Notes: generated by a model from the letters alone, not told the origin. Positions 19,254-28,484 are shown, counted from the stretch's first letter. The stretch is 62,093 bases of DNA from Sedimenticola hydrogenitrophicus (GCF_025175675.1 NZ_JANIOA010000028.1:1-62093); one strand, 5' to 3'. Translations and numbers: made by a program.

Positions 19254-19625
19254 TTATTCACCGGTAGGAGCGGTGCCCTCACCGCGATGTTCGATCCGGC
19301 GAATACGAATGGAGCAGCGGTGTAACAGGAAGGCGGCGCCGAAAGCCAGCAGGCCACCAAATTCGACGGCGAATACCAGTACCAACTGCCAGGGATCGAT
19401 CAGCAACGCACCCAGGGCGGAGCCACCCAACCACAACAACAGCCCAAACAGCGCACTGCGTTTCAGCGAGTGGCGGTAGTTGGATTGAAACCGCTGGCCA
19501 CAGCCGTCACAACGAAATACCGGCTGCCGCGCCACCCAGGATTCGATCGGCCGATCGCAATCCGGACAGCGGAATCGGTTTATATCCACCGCCAACGCGC
19601 CACCCCTGCCCCTCAGATGCTCCAC
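19254..19625 (-). CDS. Small membrane protein with N-terminal zinc ribbon
   Basis: Up to 123 residues. CPDC (about residues 20-23) and CDGC (about 39-42) form a four-cysteine zinc ribbon. Two hydrophobic segments follow (LFGLLLWLGGSALGALLI and LVLVFAVEFGGLLAFGAAF). The first codon is a GTG that overlaps the end of the HAD gene by 13 bases; a GTG at 19589 is an alternative that keeps the ribbon. Coupling to the HAD gene is likely. The function is unknown; zinc-ribbon membrane proteins of this kind are often quality-control or regulatory partners. Confidence 0.65.
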   Translation of the reverse strand: MEHLRGRGGALAVDINRFRCPDCDRPIESWVARQPVFRCDGCGQRFQSNYRHSLKRSALFGLLLWLGGSALGALLIDPWQLVLVFAVEFGGLLAFGAAFLLHRCSIRIRRIEHRGEGTAPTGE

Positions 19626-21343
19626 CCTTTACGCGGCCGGGCCGCGCGACAGGCCAGGGTGAGCGCCCAGAACTCGCCGAAGTCGTTCACCACTACATCC
19701 GGCTTGTGCGGATGCTGCGGGGTACCGGGAAAAATCTTGTCCAGCCACTGCTGATCCCACTGGGCGCCATTGAAAAAGACGCTGGTGACCCCGGCCCGCT
19801 TGGCGGCGATAGTGTCGGTGGTGCTGTCGCCGATATACCAGATCTCCGGCCCCGGCAGCAGGTGGAGATTCTCCAGTGCCTTGAGGATCGGCTCGGCATG
19901 GGGCTTGCGCAGCGCCGTATCATCCCCGCACACGGTGGTGTCAAACAGTTCGGTCCAGCCGGTCCCCTCCACGGCGGCCAGTTCGTGTTCGAAGAACTCG
20001 CGGTCGCGGTTGGTCAGCACCCCCAGTTGCATATCCAGGGCACGCAGCCCCACCAGCATATCCTTGACCCCGGGCTCGAAGGGATAGACCGCACCGAAGT
20101 GATTGCGATAATGGCGGTTGAAGGCGGCATGGGCGATCTGCTTGGCCTCCTCGTCGGTGCCGAACAGCACCTCGAAGATGTCGGTGCGGGAGATCTTGCG
20201 GTCGGCCTTGATCTTGGGATGCAGCTGATGGTAATTGCGCACGTGTTCCACCAGTTTGGCATCCTCCGGGGTCTTGCTGTTGGCAGAGTCCACCAGGCGT
20301 TCCGACAATCCCAGCGCATCCAGTTCCGGCAGCATGTCGTCGACCGCGTGATACATGGCATCCAGGGTGTCCACCAGGGTGGCGTGCCAATCGAACAGCA
20401 ACAGCACCGGGGCGGTGAGATCGACCACCGCCGGGTGCCAGTCCGGTTCGATACGCGGCGGCGGCTGGCGGCGTAGCGACACCCGCTCGGGGCGGCTCTC
20501 CCAGATGGCCGCCCGCTCCGCGGTCATGTTCTCCGGCTCCAGTTTGTAGAGCAGATCCAGCAGCGAATCCAGATCATCCACTACCGCATCCGGCTTGTGC
20601 GGGTGTTGCTCGGTACAGGGGAAGATCCGTTCCAGCCAGTCCCAGTCCCACATGGCGCCGTTGTAGAAGATACTGGTGATGCCCGCCTCCTTGGCGGCGA
20701 TGGTGTCGGTGCGACTGTCCCCCAGGTACCAGACATCGGGACCCGGTTCGGCCTTCAGATTGGCCACCGCCTTGAGTAGCACGTCCGGCGCCGGCTTGTG
20801 CTGGGCCACCTCGTCACCACACACGGTGGTATCGAACAGCTGCACCCAGCTGCCCCCCTCCAGGCTGCGCATCTCCTGGCCGAGGAATTCACGACTGCGA
20901 TTGGTCGGCACCCCCAGGCGGATGCCAAGCTCGCGCAGCAGCAGCAGCCGTTCGCGCATCTTCGGCTCGAACGGCTTCACTTCGCCGAAGTGATCCCGGT
21001 AGCACTCGTTGAACGCCTTGTGGGCGATGGCGATCGCCTCCGGGTTGGGACCGAACAGGGCATCGAAGATATCGGTACGGGAGACCCGGTGCTCGGCACG
21101 GATCTTCGGGTGCAGGCGGCGGAATATACGCACGAAGCGCACCAGCTTGATATCGTCCTGCGTCTTGCTCAGCTCCTCCGGGGCCAGGCGGCCCAGCAGC
21201 CCCAGCTCTTCAAACTGCGGCAGCAGGTCATCGATGGCCCGATACATGGCATCCAGCGAATCCACCAGCGTGGCATGCCAGTCGAGCAGCAGGATCTTGG
21301 GTGGGGTGAGTGTCCGTACAGTGGAATCGATTCGATAACTCAA
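19613..21343 (-). CDS. Tandem-duplicated HAD-superfamily hydrolase-like protein
   Basis: A 576-residue protein made of two homologous HAD domains, roughly residues 15-255 and 320-560. Each repeats the full motif set. Motif I is DWHATLVD in both halves, motif II is PTNRSREF or LTNRDREF, the motif III lysine lies in HKPAPD or RKPHAEP, and motif IV is GDSRTDTIAAK or GDSTTDTIAAK. The nucleophile Asp is kept, but the +2 position is His instead of the Asp of phosphatases. The first domain reads from a TTG at 21343 with GAGGAG nine bases upstream; no ATG fits. The halves are only moderately similar, so the duplication is old. The substrate is unknown. Confidence 0.85.
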   Translation of the reverse strand: MSYRIDSTVRTLTPPKILLLDWHATLVDSLDAMYRAIDDLLPQFEELGLLGRLAPEELSKTQDDIKLVRFVRIFRRLHPKIRAEHRVSRTDIFDALFGPNPEAIAIAHKAFNECYRDHFGEVKPFEPKMRERLLLLRELGIRLGVPTNRSREFLGQEMRSLEGGSWVQLFDTTVCGDEVAQHKPAPDVLLKAVANLKAEPGPDVWYLGDSRTDTIAAKEAGITSIFYNGAMWDWDWLERIFPCTEQHPHKPDAVVDDLDSLLDLLYKLEPENMTAERAAIWESRPERVSLRRQPPPRIEPDWHPAVVDLTAPVLLLFDWHATLVDTLDAMYHAVDDMLPELDALGLSERLVDSANSKTPEDAKLVEHVRNYHQLHPKIKADRKISRTDIFEVLFGTDEEAKQIAHAAFNRHYRNHFGAVYPFEPGVKDMLVGLRALDMQLGVLTNRDREFFEHELAAVEGTGWTELFDTTVCGDDTALRKPHAEPILKALENLHLLPGPEIWYIGDSTTDTIAAKRAGVTSVFFNGAQWDQQWLDKIFPGTPQHPHKPDVVVNDFGEFWALTLACRAARPRKGWSI

Positions 21344-21964
21344 CGGGTCCAGCTCCTCTCGTCAGCTCTATAGCCGGGGATCTACTGCTACTCGGTTGAA
21401 ACGCCTCATCGCATTATGAAGCAGCCGTGAGTATTACACAGGGGAGCGGATGGCGTGAAGGCCGTCCCACGGCGGCCGGCGCATCCCCGAGCCGGCTACC
21501 AGCAATTCTAATTTAGCCGCGAGGAGTGGTGCTAGAGGAGTGGTACAGGGATGTACCGTTTACGGAGCCGAGGATGCCATGCACCGTTTACGGACCTAAG
21601 GATGGAATGAACGCGAATAAATTCACTATAACCCCTCCAGTGGATTGGTGGACGTCAGAGCGGTGAGGCATTACAGACAAATTAATAGACACCGGAGGTA
21701 ACGGCTGGGCGGGACCCAGGAGAACCACGGATTCACACAGATAAACACGGATTCAGAATGCTGATCCCCTATCTGTGTGAATCCGTGTCCATCCGTGGTT
21801 CCTTACTAACCGGGCTGGGATAACAAAACGGCTATTGAAAGCCATACTGAGTATTGCTGGCCGGCCGCGTTGTGGGTTGAAGTCTGCGGGGGGTGCGGCT
21901 ATTCTTCCCGACTTGAGCTATCTGCCAAGGCCGATTCCTACTTCACCTATCCATTGGAAAAATA
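21344..21964. other. 621-base gene-free interval with repeats
   Basis: No supported gene. It contains a motif GTACAGGGATGTACCGTTTA with GGAGCCGAGGATGCCATGC near 21545-21580, repeated at about 41572-41608 and, in reverse, near 55690-55725. It also contains the palindrome listed at 21722-21801. Confidence 0.7.
21722..21801. repeat. 80-bp nested inverted repeat of ATCCGTGT type
   Basis: Outer arms GAACCACGGAT (21722-21732) and ATCCGTGGTTC (21791-21801) are perfect. Inner arms TTCACACAGAT (21732-21742) and ATCTGTGTGAA (21771-21781) are also perfect. The element resembles intergenic palindromes common in environmental proteobacteria. It could fold as a long hairpin upstream of the DsbA-like gene. 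Confidence 0.75.
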
Positions 21965-22651
21965 ATGAAAAAGTTTCTACTCGCCAGTCTGGCACTGACG
22001 CTGACCATGGCCCTGACGGGCTGCGACAGCGGCAGCGAAATCCCCAAGCCCAACCCCGGCAAACAGAGCGCCCAGGCGGAACGCGTGGTGGACATTGCCC
22101 AGGACAAGTACAAACTGCTCAAGGCGCCGCTGCCGAGCGCCGAACTGGGTGGAACGGAGCCCTACGTGGTGGAATTCTTCTGGTTCGGCTGCCCCCATTG
22201 CTACAGCCTGGAGCCGCTGGTCAAGGCGTTCCGGCAGAACAACCAGGACATCCAGTTCATCACCATCCCGGCGGCGCCGAATCAGCGCTGGGAGATCGAG
22301 GCGCGGATCTATTACGCCATGGAGGCCCTGGGGGTCCGGGACTCCCACTACGACCGGGTGTTCCAGCTCTACGCCGACATGCGCAACGAAAAGCGCTATC
22401 CCACGCTGGACGAGGTGGCCGCCCTGTTCGGCGACAAGGGCGTGACCAAAGAGGCGCTGGAACAGGCGATGGGCAGTGCGGCGGTGTCGACCCTGATCGA
22501 GCGCTCCAAACGCCTGTTCGACCAGGCGGAGTTGACCGGCGTCCCCGCGCTGATCGTCAATGGCAAGTATCAGCTCGACTTCGCCAAGCTGGATAGCAAG
22601 GCGTTCGCCGAGGATTTCATGCAGACCATCCGGGCGCTCGGCGAGAAGTAG
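21965..22651 (+). CDS. DsbA-family thiol:disulfide oxidoreductase, lipoprotein
   Basis: A 228-residue protein with a lipoprotein signal ending in LTGC (Cys20), so it is probably anchored to the periplasmic face of a membrane. The thioredoxin-fold active site is FGCPHCY (Cys76-Cys79), the same CPHC as E. coli DsbA, with the cis-proline in GVPALIV. It should oxidise cysteines in exported proteins. The length and the helical insertion match DsbA rather than thioredoxin. No dsbB is next to it. The ATG at 21965 lacks a strong ribosome-binding site. Confidence 0.9.
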   Translation: MKKFLLASLALTLTMALTGCDSGSEIPKPNPGKQSAQAERVVDIAQDKYKLLKAPLPSAELGGTEPYVVEFFWFGCPHCYSLEPLVKAFRQNNQDIQFITIPAAPNQRWEIEARIYYAMEALGVRDSHYDRVFQLYADMRNEKRYPTLDEVAALFGDKGVTKEALEQAMGSAAVSTLIERSKRLFDQAELTGVPALIVNGKYQLDFAKLDSKAFAEDFMQTIRALGEK

Positions 22652-22654
22652 ACC

Positions 22655-22827
22655 CCATAGTTGCATTAATCATGACCCAATGATTTGTTTCACCCCGTTA
22701 TCTGTCGGATGAAATAGACAGGTTGCATGGCATCCTGGAATACACCGCTGGTGGAGTCCTGCATTGCACCCGGTAGGAGGCCCGCCCCCGGGCCGATTTC
22801 GCGGCGAGGCGCCGCTCCTACCGGGTA
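22655..22827 (-). repeat. Dispersed ~180-bp repeat, copy 1 (inverted)
   Basis: Read on the minus strand this copy runs from a GTAGGAGCGGCGCCTCGCCG palindrome through TTCCAGGATGCCATGCAACC and TATTTCATCCGACAGATAAC to TTAATGCAACT. The same order is found at 39129-39314, 41298-41496 and 55417-55790. The copy begins a few bases after the dsbA-like stop codon. A second short repeat of the GTAGGATGGGG/GTGGGTTA type follows up to about 23060. Confidence 0.85.
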
Positions 22828-23048
22828 GACTTTTCGAAAGGTCATGCCCTCCCAGCCTGTAGCGACGTAGGATGGGGAGGAGGAACGACCTAACCCGTCA
22901 AACAGAGCGGCAGGCACGCCGTGTGCGGGGATGGTCGTTGGCTTTGTGCCTTGCGCGCCCCAACCCACCGTTTGGCAGGCTGAGAAAACGGTGGGTTACG
23001 CGGCGCCCGACTATTGGCGTTGGCTGAAAGCGTCGCGCCTGTGCGCCG

Positions 23049-23456
23049 CTAATCCACCCTGCGATGGCTGGTTGGGATGAGGCCCATCACGCCATGGGCG
23101 GCAAAACTGATCAGGACGAGGATCAGCGCCAGCCAGGTGAAGGTCTCCACTTGCGGCTTGAACAGTACGTACCCGGCGTCGAACAGCAGCACGCTGGCCA
23201 GCGCCGCGATCACCGCACCCGGCAAGGTCAGCACCCGGTCGAACCGACCCAATAGCGTCACCGCCAGCGCCGCGCCGACACCGATGATGATGCCGTAGAC
23301 GATGTGATACATGATCGAGGCGAACCAGGCACCACCCGATCCCACCTCGCCGGCCAGTGCGGCCCAGCCCGGCAGCAGCCGCTGGATAACCGGTCCGGCC
23401 AGTACCGCAACCAGCAGTGCCGTGGCAAATATTTTCAGGGTTTGAAAGCTGTTCAT
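23049..23456 (-). CDS. Small polytopic membrane protein of unknown function
   Basis: 135 residues with about four hydrophobic helices (TALLVAVLAGPVIQRLL, ASIMYHIVYGIIIGVGAALA, LPGAVIAALASVLLFDAGYV, WLALILVLISFAAHGVMGLI). The ATG at 23456 has GGAG five bases upstream. A much longer frame extends to 23819, but that extension reads through the large palindromic repeat and is not credible. I do not recognise a named family with certainty. It stands alone between repeats. Confidence 0.7.
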   Translation of the reverse strand: MNSFQTLKIFATALLVAVLAGPVIQRLLPGWAALAGEVGSGGAWFASIMYHIVYGIIIGVGAALAVTLLGRFDRVLTLPGAVIAALASVLLFDAGYVLFKPQVETFTWLALILVLISFAAHGVMGLIPTSHRRVD

Positions 23457-23564
23457 AGGATCTCCGACTTTGTACAAGCGGCCAATTATAGTCGTCGGCG
23501 ACCGGCTGAAAATTGATCCCGGGCAAGGGGCACGGCATCCACACCCGTACCGGCAAAAAGCAAG

Positions 23565-23855
23565 TAACCGCGAAGCACGCCAAGAGCGCTGAGAAAGACG
23601 GATTCCTTTCCTTTGCGCTCTTGGCGTTCTTGGCGGGTAACTACTCACGGGGTGATTTGTCCGCCTTGTTGGCCGATCTTGATGGCGCCTTGAATCCAGC
23701 CCCATTTTCAGATCAAGCCTGCCCTTGTTTGAGCGAAGCGAGTTTGGGCAAGCGCTGAAAATGGGGCTGGATTCGAGGATACAAGCCATCGTGTGAGGCC
23801 GGCAAGGCAGACCAATCACTTACCGGTCGGATGAATAGCTACCTTGGCGGTTAAA
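23565..23855. repeat. Large nested palindrome, copy 1
   Basis: Outer CGCGAAGCACGCCAAGAGCG and CCTTGGCGGTTA arms enclose a mid section (CCGCCTTGTTGGCCGATC, then GCCGGCAAGGCAGACCAATC) and inner 20-bp arms at 23692-23711 and 23755-23774 that are perfectly complementary. The centre holds GCCTGCCC and TTGGGCAAGCG. It can fold as one long hairpin. The copy at 33467-33762 lies in the opposite orientation. Confidence 0.85.
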
Positions 23856-23926
23856 ACGCAATCCATGGAGCCTTCCGCGTGGGCACAAAAAGCGTGCCAC
23901 CCTACCAAGCTTATTCCGGTCACGGC

Positions 23927-24151
23927 TTACTGTTCCAGATCGCGACGCTTCTGCTCGAACTCCTGCTGGTCGATCTCGCCCCGGGCATAGCGCTCCTGGA
24001 GAATCTCCAGGGCCGATTTCCCCTTCCCCGCCGCGCAGCCGTCACCGCCGACGAAGGACTTGACCAGCCACACCACCCCGACAATCACCAGCAGCCAGAA
24101 CAGCCACATGAAGATGCCGCCGAAGCCCATACCATAACCGTTACCCATCAT
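23927..24151 (-). CDS. Small SHOCT-domain membrane protein
   Basis: 74 residues from tandem ATG codons at 24151 and 24148, with AGGAG six bases upstream. One transmembrane helix (FMWLFWLLVIVGVVWLVKSF) is followed by a C-terminal SHOCT helix pair (SALEILQERYARGEIDQQEFEQKRRDL). The gene lies 13 bases after the CopA stop on the same strand. Such proteins commonly accompany copper-resistance genes in proteobacteria and are thought to act as small membrane partners; the exact role is unknown. Confidence 0.85.
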   Translation of the reverse strand: MMGNGYGMGFGGIFMWLFWLLVIVGVVWLVKSFVGGDGCAAGKGKSALEILQERYARGEIDQQEFEQKRRDLEQ

Positions 24152-24164
24152 AAAATACTCCTCG

Positions 24165-26603
24165 TTAATCAACCAGATTTCTCAGCCTGAGCGCATTGCC
24201 GATCACCGAGACCGAACTCAGGCTCATGGCGGCGGCCGCGATCATCGGCGACAGCAGCAGGCCAAACAGGGGATACAGCACCCCGGCGGCCACCGGCACG
24301 CCGAGCGAGTTATAGACGAAGGCGAAAAACAGGTTCTGGCGGATGTTGCGCATGGTGGCCCGACTCAGCCGCCGGGCACGCACGATACCGCGCAGATCGC
24401 CCTTCACCAGGGTCACCCCGGCGCTCTCCATCGCCACATCGGTCCCCGTGCCCATGGCGATGCCGACATGGGCCTGGGCCAGGGCCGGGGCGTCGTTGAT
24501 GCCGTCGCCGGCCATCGCCACGGTGTGGCCCTCGGCCTGCAGCTTCTTGACGATCTCCGCCTTCTGCTCCGGCAACACCTCCGCCTCCACCCGGTCGATA
24601 CCGAGCTGATTGGCCACCGATGCAGCCGTGGTGCGGTTGTCGCCGGTCAGCATCACCACCGTTACCCCCTCGGCATGCAGGTCGCGGATGGCCTGGGGTG
24701 TGGAGGCCTTGATCGGGTCGGCAACGCCGATCAGCCCGGCCGCCTGCCCGTCGATGGCGACCAGCATCACCGTCTGTCCCTGTGCCCGCCCCGTCTCCGC
24801 CTCGGCCGGCAGCGTCCCGGGATCGATCGACAACGCTTCAAACAGTTTGAGATTGCCCAGCGCCACCGCCTGGCCATCGATATAGCCGGTGACCCCGCGC
24901 CCGGTAATGGAGTCGAACCGCTCGGTGGCGGCCAGTTTCACCCCCCGCTCCTCGGCGCCGCGCACGATCGCCTCGGCCAGCGGATGTTCACTGCCCCGCT
25001 CCAGGCTGGCGGCCAGCCGCAGGAGCTGCTGTTCGTCAAAGGGCGCGCGCGCCTGCACCGAGACCAGCTGCGGCCGCCCCTCGGTGAGGGTACCGGTCTT
25101 GTCCACCACCAGGGTGTCCACCCGCTCCATGATCTCCAGCGCCTCGGCGTTCTTGATCAGCACACCCAGGGTCGCCCCCTTGCCGGTGCCCACCATGATC
25201 GACATGGGGGTCGCCAGGCCCAGGGCACAGGGGCAGGCGATGATCAGCACCGCCACGGCATTGATCATGGCGTGGGCCAGGCGCGGCTCCGGTCCGTACA
25301 GGCCCCAGACAATCATGGTCACCACGGCGATCAACACCACCACCGGGACGAAATAGCCGGCCACGATATCGGCCAGTTTCTGGATCGGTGCCCGGGAACG
25401 CTGGGCCTCGCTGACCATGCGCACGATCTGCGCCAGCAGGGTGTCGGCCCCCACCTTCTCGGCCCGCATCAGCAGACTGCCGGTACCGTTCACCGTGGCC
25501 CCGATCAGCGGCTCGCCCGGCTGCTTCTCCACCGGTATCGGCTCGCCGGTGACCATTGCCTCGTCCACCGCGCTGTGTCCCTCGGTCACCACGCCGTCCA
25601 CCGGTACCTTGTCGCCCGGGCGGATGCGCAGGATGTCGCCCGGTACCACCCGCTCCAGCGGGATATCCTCCTCGGCACCGTCCGCGCGCACGATACGGGC
25701 GGTATTGGGGGCAAGGCCGAGCAACAGCCGGATCGCCGCATTGGTCTGGCTGCGTGCGCGCAGTTCCAGTACCTGGCCCAACAGGACCAGGGCGGTGATC
25801 ACGGCGGCGGCCTCGAAGTAGACCGGCACGCTGCCGTCGGCATGCCGCATGTTGAGCGGGAACAGCCCGGGCAACAGCAGGGCCACCACGCTATAGATCC
25901 AGGCCACCGACACGCCCAGACCGATCAGGGTGAACATATTGAGGTTCCAGCTCACCACGGACTGCCAGCCACGGATCAGCAGCGGCTTGCCGCCCCACAG
26001 CACCACCGGGGTGGCGAGGATAAACTCGACCCACTGGACCCCGCGCATCGACACCCCGGCCGGCAGCCAGCTGGGCGCCAGGTCGGCAATCATCGCCAGC
26101 AGGAACAGCGGCAGGGAGAGCAGCGCGCCGACCCGGAAGCGTCGGCTCATGTCGATCAGCTCTTCATTCCGCTCCTCGGGCACCACGGTGCGCGGTTCCA
26201 GCGCCATGCCGCACTTGGGGCAGTTGCCCGGGTGGTCCTGGACGATCTCGGGGTGCATGGGACAGGTGTATTCGGTACGCGGGGCCGCCACCGGGGCGAC
26301 GGGCTCCAGGGCCATGCCGCACTTGGGACAGGCGCCGGGGCCCGGCTGTTGCACTTCGGGATGCATCGGACAGGTGTAGGTGGTGTCGGCGGTCGTTACC
26401 GCCGGCGGAACGCCGGGCGCCTCCGCCTTCGGCGCCAGGTAGGTCGCCGGGTCGGCGGAAAACTTCTGCAGACAATGGGCACTGCAGAAGCGGTATTCGA
26501 CACCCTCGAACCGATGTCGGTGTTCGGCGGGTTCCGCAACCCGCATGCCGCACACCGGATCAATCGATTGCATCGGTAGCCCGCTTTCCACCTGTTTTAT
26601 CAT
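24165..26603 (-). CDS. copA: Copper-translocating P-type ATPase (CopA type) with YHS and metal-binding domains
   Basis: An 812-residue P1B-type ATPase that should export Cu(I) from the cytoplasm. In order it has a YHS domain (DPVCGM, residues 15-20), two short heavy-metal domains of the form YTCPMHPEV with CPKCGM (about 76-98 and 112-134), membrane helices, TGEP (352-355), the CPC metal site (457-459), the phosphorylated Asp501 in DKTGTLTEG, and a C-terminal [13 protein letters not shown] hinge. AGGAG precedes the ATG. Domain swapping of YHS and CxMHPE modules in place of HMA domains is common in this clade. It forms a copper cluster with the SHOCT protein, DUF302 protein and Met-rich Spy-like protein. 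Confidence 0.95.
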   Translation of the reverse strand: MIKQVESGLPMQSIDPVCGMRVAEPAEHRHRFEGVEYRFCSAHCLQKFSADPATYLAPKAEAPGVPPAVTTADTTYTCPMHPEVQQPGPGACPKCGMALEPVAPVAAPRTEYTCPMHPEIVQDHPGNCPKCGMALEPRTVVPEERNEELIDMSRRFRVGALLSLPLFLLAMIADLAPSWLPAGVSMRGVQWVEFILATPVVLWGGKPLLIRGWQSVVSWNLNMFTLIGLGVSVAWIYSVVALLLPGLFPLNMRHADGSVPVYFEAAAVITALVLLGQVLELRARSQTNAAIRLLLGLAPNTARIVRADGAEEDIPLERVVPGDILRIRPGDKVPVDGVVTEGHSAVDEAMVTGEPIPVEKQPGEPLIGATVNGTGSLLMRAEKVGADTLLAQIVRMVSEAQRSRAPIQKLADIVAGYFVPVVVLIAVVTMIVWGLYGPEPRLAHAMINAVAVLIIACPCALGLATPMSIMVGTGKGATLGVLIKNAEALEIMERVDTLVVDKTGTLTEGRPQLVSVQARAPFDEQQLLRLAASLERGSEHPLAEAIVRGAEERGVKLAATERFDSITGRGVTGYIDGQAVALGNLKLFEALSIDPGTLPAEAETGRAQGQTVMLVAIDGQAAGLIGVADPIKASTPQAIRDLHAEGVTVVMLTGDNRTTAASVANQLGIDRVEAEVLPEQKAEIVKKLQAEGHTVAMAGDGINDAPALAQAHVGIAMGTGTDVAMESAGVTLVKGDLRGIVRARRLSRATMRNIRQNLFFAFVYNSLGVPVAAGVLYPLFGLLLSPMIAAAAMSLSSVSVIGNALRLRNLVD

Positions 26604-26733
26604 TATTCGCTCCTGTCGCCATCCGCCGAACCACGGCGGCGATACGGATTAGCCATCGTCGGCACCCACCCGTCACGGATGAATCCCGGACGTCCCGACA
26701 AACAGACCGGCCCAGTCTGCCCGACGCAGCCGA

Positions 26734-27135
26734 TCAGCCGGTCAAGGTCCCGCCCAGCTGTTCGCGCACCCGCAGCAGCCGGGTGCGCACCTCGTCCGCC
26801 AGTTCAACCACCGCCTCACCCTGCACCAGGCCCAGCACCGCCTGCGGATCCATGAAGGCGACGCAAATCGAGCCGTCCGGCTCTTCGCGTATCACCACAT
26901 TGCAGGGCAGCAGCAGCCCGATATCGGGATCGGCCTCCAGGGCACGATGGGCCAGGGGCGGGTTGCAGGCGCCGAGGATGCGGTAGGGTGCCCGCTCGAT
27001 ACCCAGCTTGTTCTTCAGGGTGGCCTGGACGTCGATCTCCGTGAGTATCCCGAACCCCTCGGCCTTCAACGCCTCGGTCAACTGCTGTTCGATCTCCTCC
27101 AGATTGCCGGTCAGGCGGGTTGAGAATCCGTACAT
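26734..27135 (-). CDS. DUF302-domain protein
   Basis: 133 residues covering a full DUF302 domain, including ALKAEGFGILTEIDVQATLK near the start and the conserved ILGACNPPLAHRALEADPDIGLLLPCNVVI block. The two cysteines in that block are the best metal or redox candidates. No signal peptide is seen, so it is probably cytoplasmic. The ATG at 27135 has AGAGGAG upstream. DUF302 genes often sit with copper or sulfur-metabolism genes; here it precedes CopA on the same strand and is probably part of the same response. Confidence 0.88.
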   Translation of the reverse strand: MYGFSTRLTGNLEEIEQQLTEALKAEGFGILTEIDVQATLKNKLGIERAPYRILGACNPPLAHRALEADPDIGLLLPCNVVIREEPDGSICVAFMDPQAVLGLVQGEAVVELADEVRTRLLRVREQLGGTLTG

Positions 27136-27264
27136 GGTGCTGCTCCTCTGTATGCTGTTGTGAGTTGTATCTCGATAAGGGCCTGATTGAACCATCATCC
27201 CGACGCGGGGCCAATCCGGAATCACAAGGACGGGGACTCCGTGGCATCCGCGGCGGCGTGCCGG

Positions 27265-27298
27265 TCTACTTCGAGGCCGCCGCCGTCATCCGCTACCA
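27265..27298 (+). pseudogene. Short echo of the CopA coding sequence
   Basis: The sequence encoding [11 protein letters not shown] here is nearly identical to the part of CopA encoding residues 259-269 (about 25797-25829, opposite strand), with a single mismatch over more than 30 bases. No further homology is obvious on either side. It is a relic of a second metal ATPase gene or a small duplication. Confidence 0.5.
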
Positions 27299-27378
27299 CG
27301 GGATACTCTGCCCGGATAAGCGCCGCGAATGCAAGGCCAAACTACGGGGCCGGCGTCATCGCCCGCCCCGATTCCATC

Positions 27379-28284
27379 TCAACGACAACCGCCCTGGCCC
27401 ATCAGGGTCCGGGCCTGTTGCTGCTGCTGGGGGGTAAGCACGGAGTACAGGTTCTGCAGCGCATTGGAGACCTGCTGCCGCGACTGCCACATGGCCTGAT
27501 GCTGAGTGTTGTGCGCGGCCGGATCATAGCCCTGGCCGGACCACATGGCCTGGTGCATCGCCTGCCCCTGGGCAACATGGGCCTGCAGCGCTTCGGCATA
27601 GCTGTTCCAGGCCGCTTCCTGATCCGCGGTAATACCCAGCTCGGTCTTTACCGCCGCCAGACGCTCCGCCGGATTCACGCCCTGCTGCCCCATCATGCCA
27701 GGGCCCTGCATCATACCGGGACCGCCCATCATGCCGGGACCCTGCATCATACCGGGACCACCCATCATGCCGGGGCCCTGCATCATGCCGGGACCGCCCA
27801 TCGTGCCGGGGCCCTGCATCATACCGGGACCACCCATCGTGCCGGGCCCCTGCATCATACCGGGACCACCCATCGTGCCGGGCCCCTGCATCATACCGGG
27901 ACCACCCATCGTGCCGGGGCCCTGCATCATGCCGGGACCGCCCATCGTGCCGGGGCCCTGCATCATACCGGGACCACCCATCGTGCCGGGGCCCTGCATC
28001 ATACCGGGACCGCCCATCATGCCGGGACCCTGCATCATACCCGGACTGCCTTGCTGGTTCGGCGCGCCATAGCGAGGCTGCATCATATTAGGATTGGCAT
28101 AACCGGGCTGCATCATGCCGTACCCTCCCTGTGGATTTTGACCCTGATACATCATCCCGGGTTGTCCATACATGCCGGGGCCGCCCTGGTAGCCGTAGGG
28201 GTTCTGCGCCAGCAATACACCGGTTACAGCGAGACCCACTCCAAGACCGACAGCCAGCACCAGTGTTTTTGTATTCGTTCTCAT
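27379..28284 (-). CDS. Spy/CpxP-like periplasmic protein with a Met-rich tandem repeat
   Basis: 301 residues. A signal peptide (MRTNTKTLVLAVGLGVGLAV to LLAQ) is followed by a Gly/Met/Tyr-rich stretch, then ten tandem 12-residue units of the form GPGMMQGPGTMG, then a helical C-terminal domain with the LTPQQQ motif of Spy/CpxP chaperones (from AERLAAVKTELGITADQEAA to the end). The repeat contributes about 34 methionines, well suited to binding Cu(I) in the periplasm. AGGAG precedes the ATG at 28284. It is divergent from a two-component regulator that probably controls it. Upstream ATG-like starts as far as 28431 lie in the promoter region. Function is inferred from composition and context. Confidence 0.82.
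   Translation of the reverse strand: MRTNTKTLVLAVGLGVGLAVTGVLLAQNPYGYQGGPGMYGQPGMMYQGQNPQGGYGMMQPGYANPNMMQPRYGAPNQQGSPGMMQGPGMMGGPGMMQGPGTMGGPGMMQGPGTMGGPGMMQGPGTMGGPGMMQGPGTMGGPGMMQGPGTMGGPGMMQGPGTMGGPGMMQGPGMMGGPGMMQGPGMMGGPGMMQGPGMMGQQGVNPAERLAAVKTELGITADQEAAWNSYAEALQAHVAQGQAMHQAMWSGQGYDPAAHNTQHQAMWQSRQQVSNALQNLYSVLTPQQQQQARTLMGQGGCR
27694..28053. repeat. 36-bp coding tandem repeat, ten copies
   Basis: Ten back-to-back 36-base units encode the GPGMMQGPG(T/M)MG repeats. Units differ only at a few third positions and at the T/M codon. The array is open in several frames on both strands, which produces spurious reading frames. Copy number could change by slippage or recombination. Confidence 0.92.
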
Positions 28285-28484
28285 TTCAATCTCCTTATCG
28301 GTTGTTGCTGATCGAGCGACTGCTCTCTCTTGATCATGAGTAAACCATAGTCGTGTAGCGCAGTGTTGCAACATTGGCCCGAACAGGTAGCGAACTGTTT
28401 CAACCCGCCAAACTGTTACACTTTGATACATTAAAACTCCACGGGCCGGTTTATAACTGGCATAACACTACCGAGTCAGACAAG
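28285..28484. promoter_or_regulatory. Divergent promoter region between the Met-rich protein and the response regulator
   Basis: 200 bases between starts at 28284 (minus) and 28485 (plus). Two similar patches, AACTGTTTCAA and AACTGTTACA, lie near 28391-28424 and could be regulator boxes. I cannot assign -35/-10 elements with confidence. Confidence 0.4.

Noticed and set aside
23457-23819. N-terminal extension of the membrane protein gene
   Set aside because: It reads through the large palindrome and shares MIGLPCRPHTMAC with a frame in the second copy, so it is repeat-encoded; the ATG at 23456 has a good ribosome-binding site.
24468-26579. Plus-strand frame of about 700 codons opposite copA
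   Set aside because: It is a shadow of the P-type ATPase on the other strand, with no domain or ribosome-binding site.
27694-28053. Tandem array considered as CRISPR
   Set aside because: Units are contiguous 36-mers with no unique spacers and lie in frame within a protein gene.
27187-28311. His/Thr-rich plus-strand frame across the 36-bp repeats
   Set aside because: A repeat length divisible by three keeps several frames open; only the minus-strand frame has a signal peptide, ribosome-binding site and Spy-like domain.
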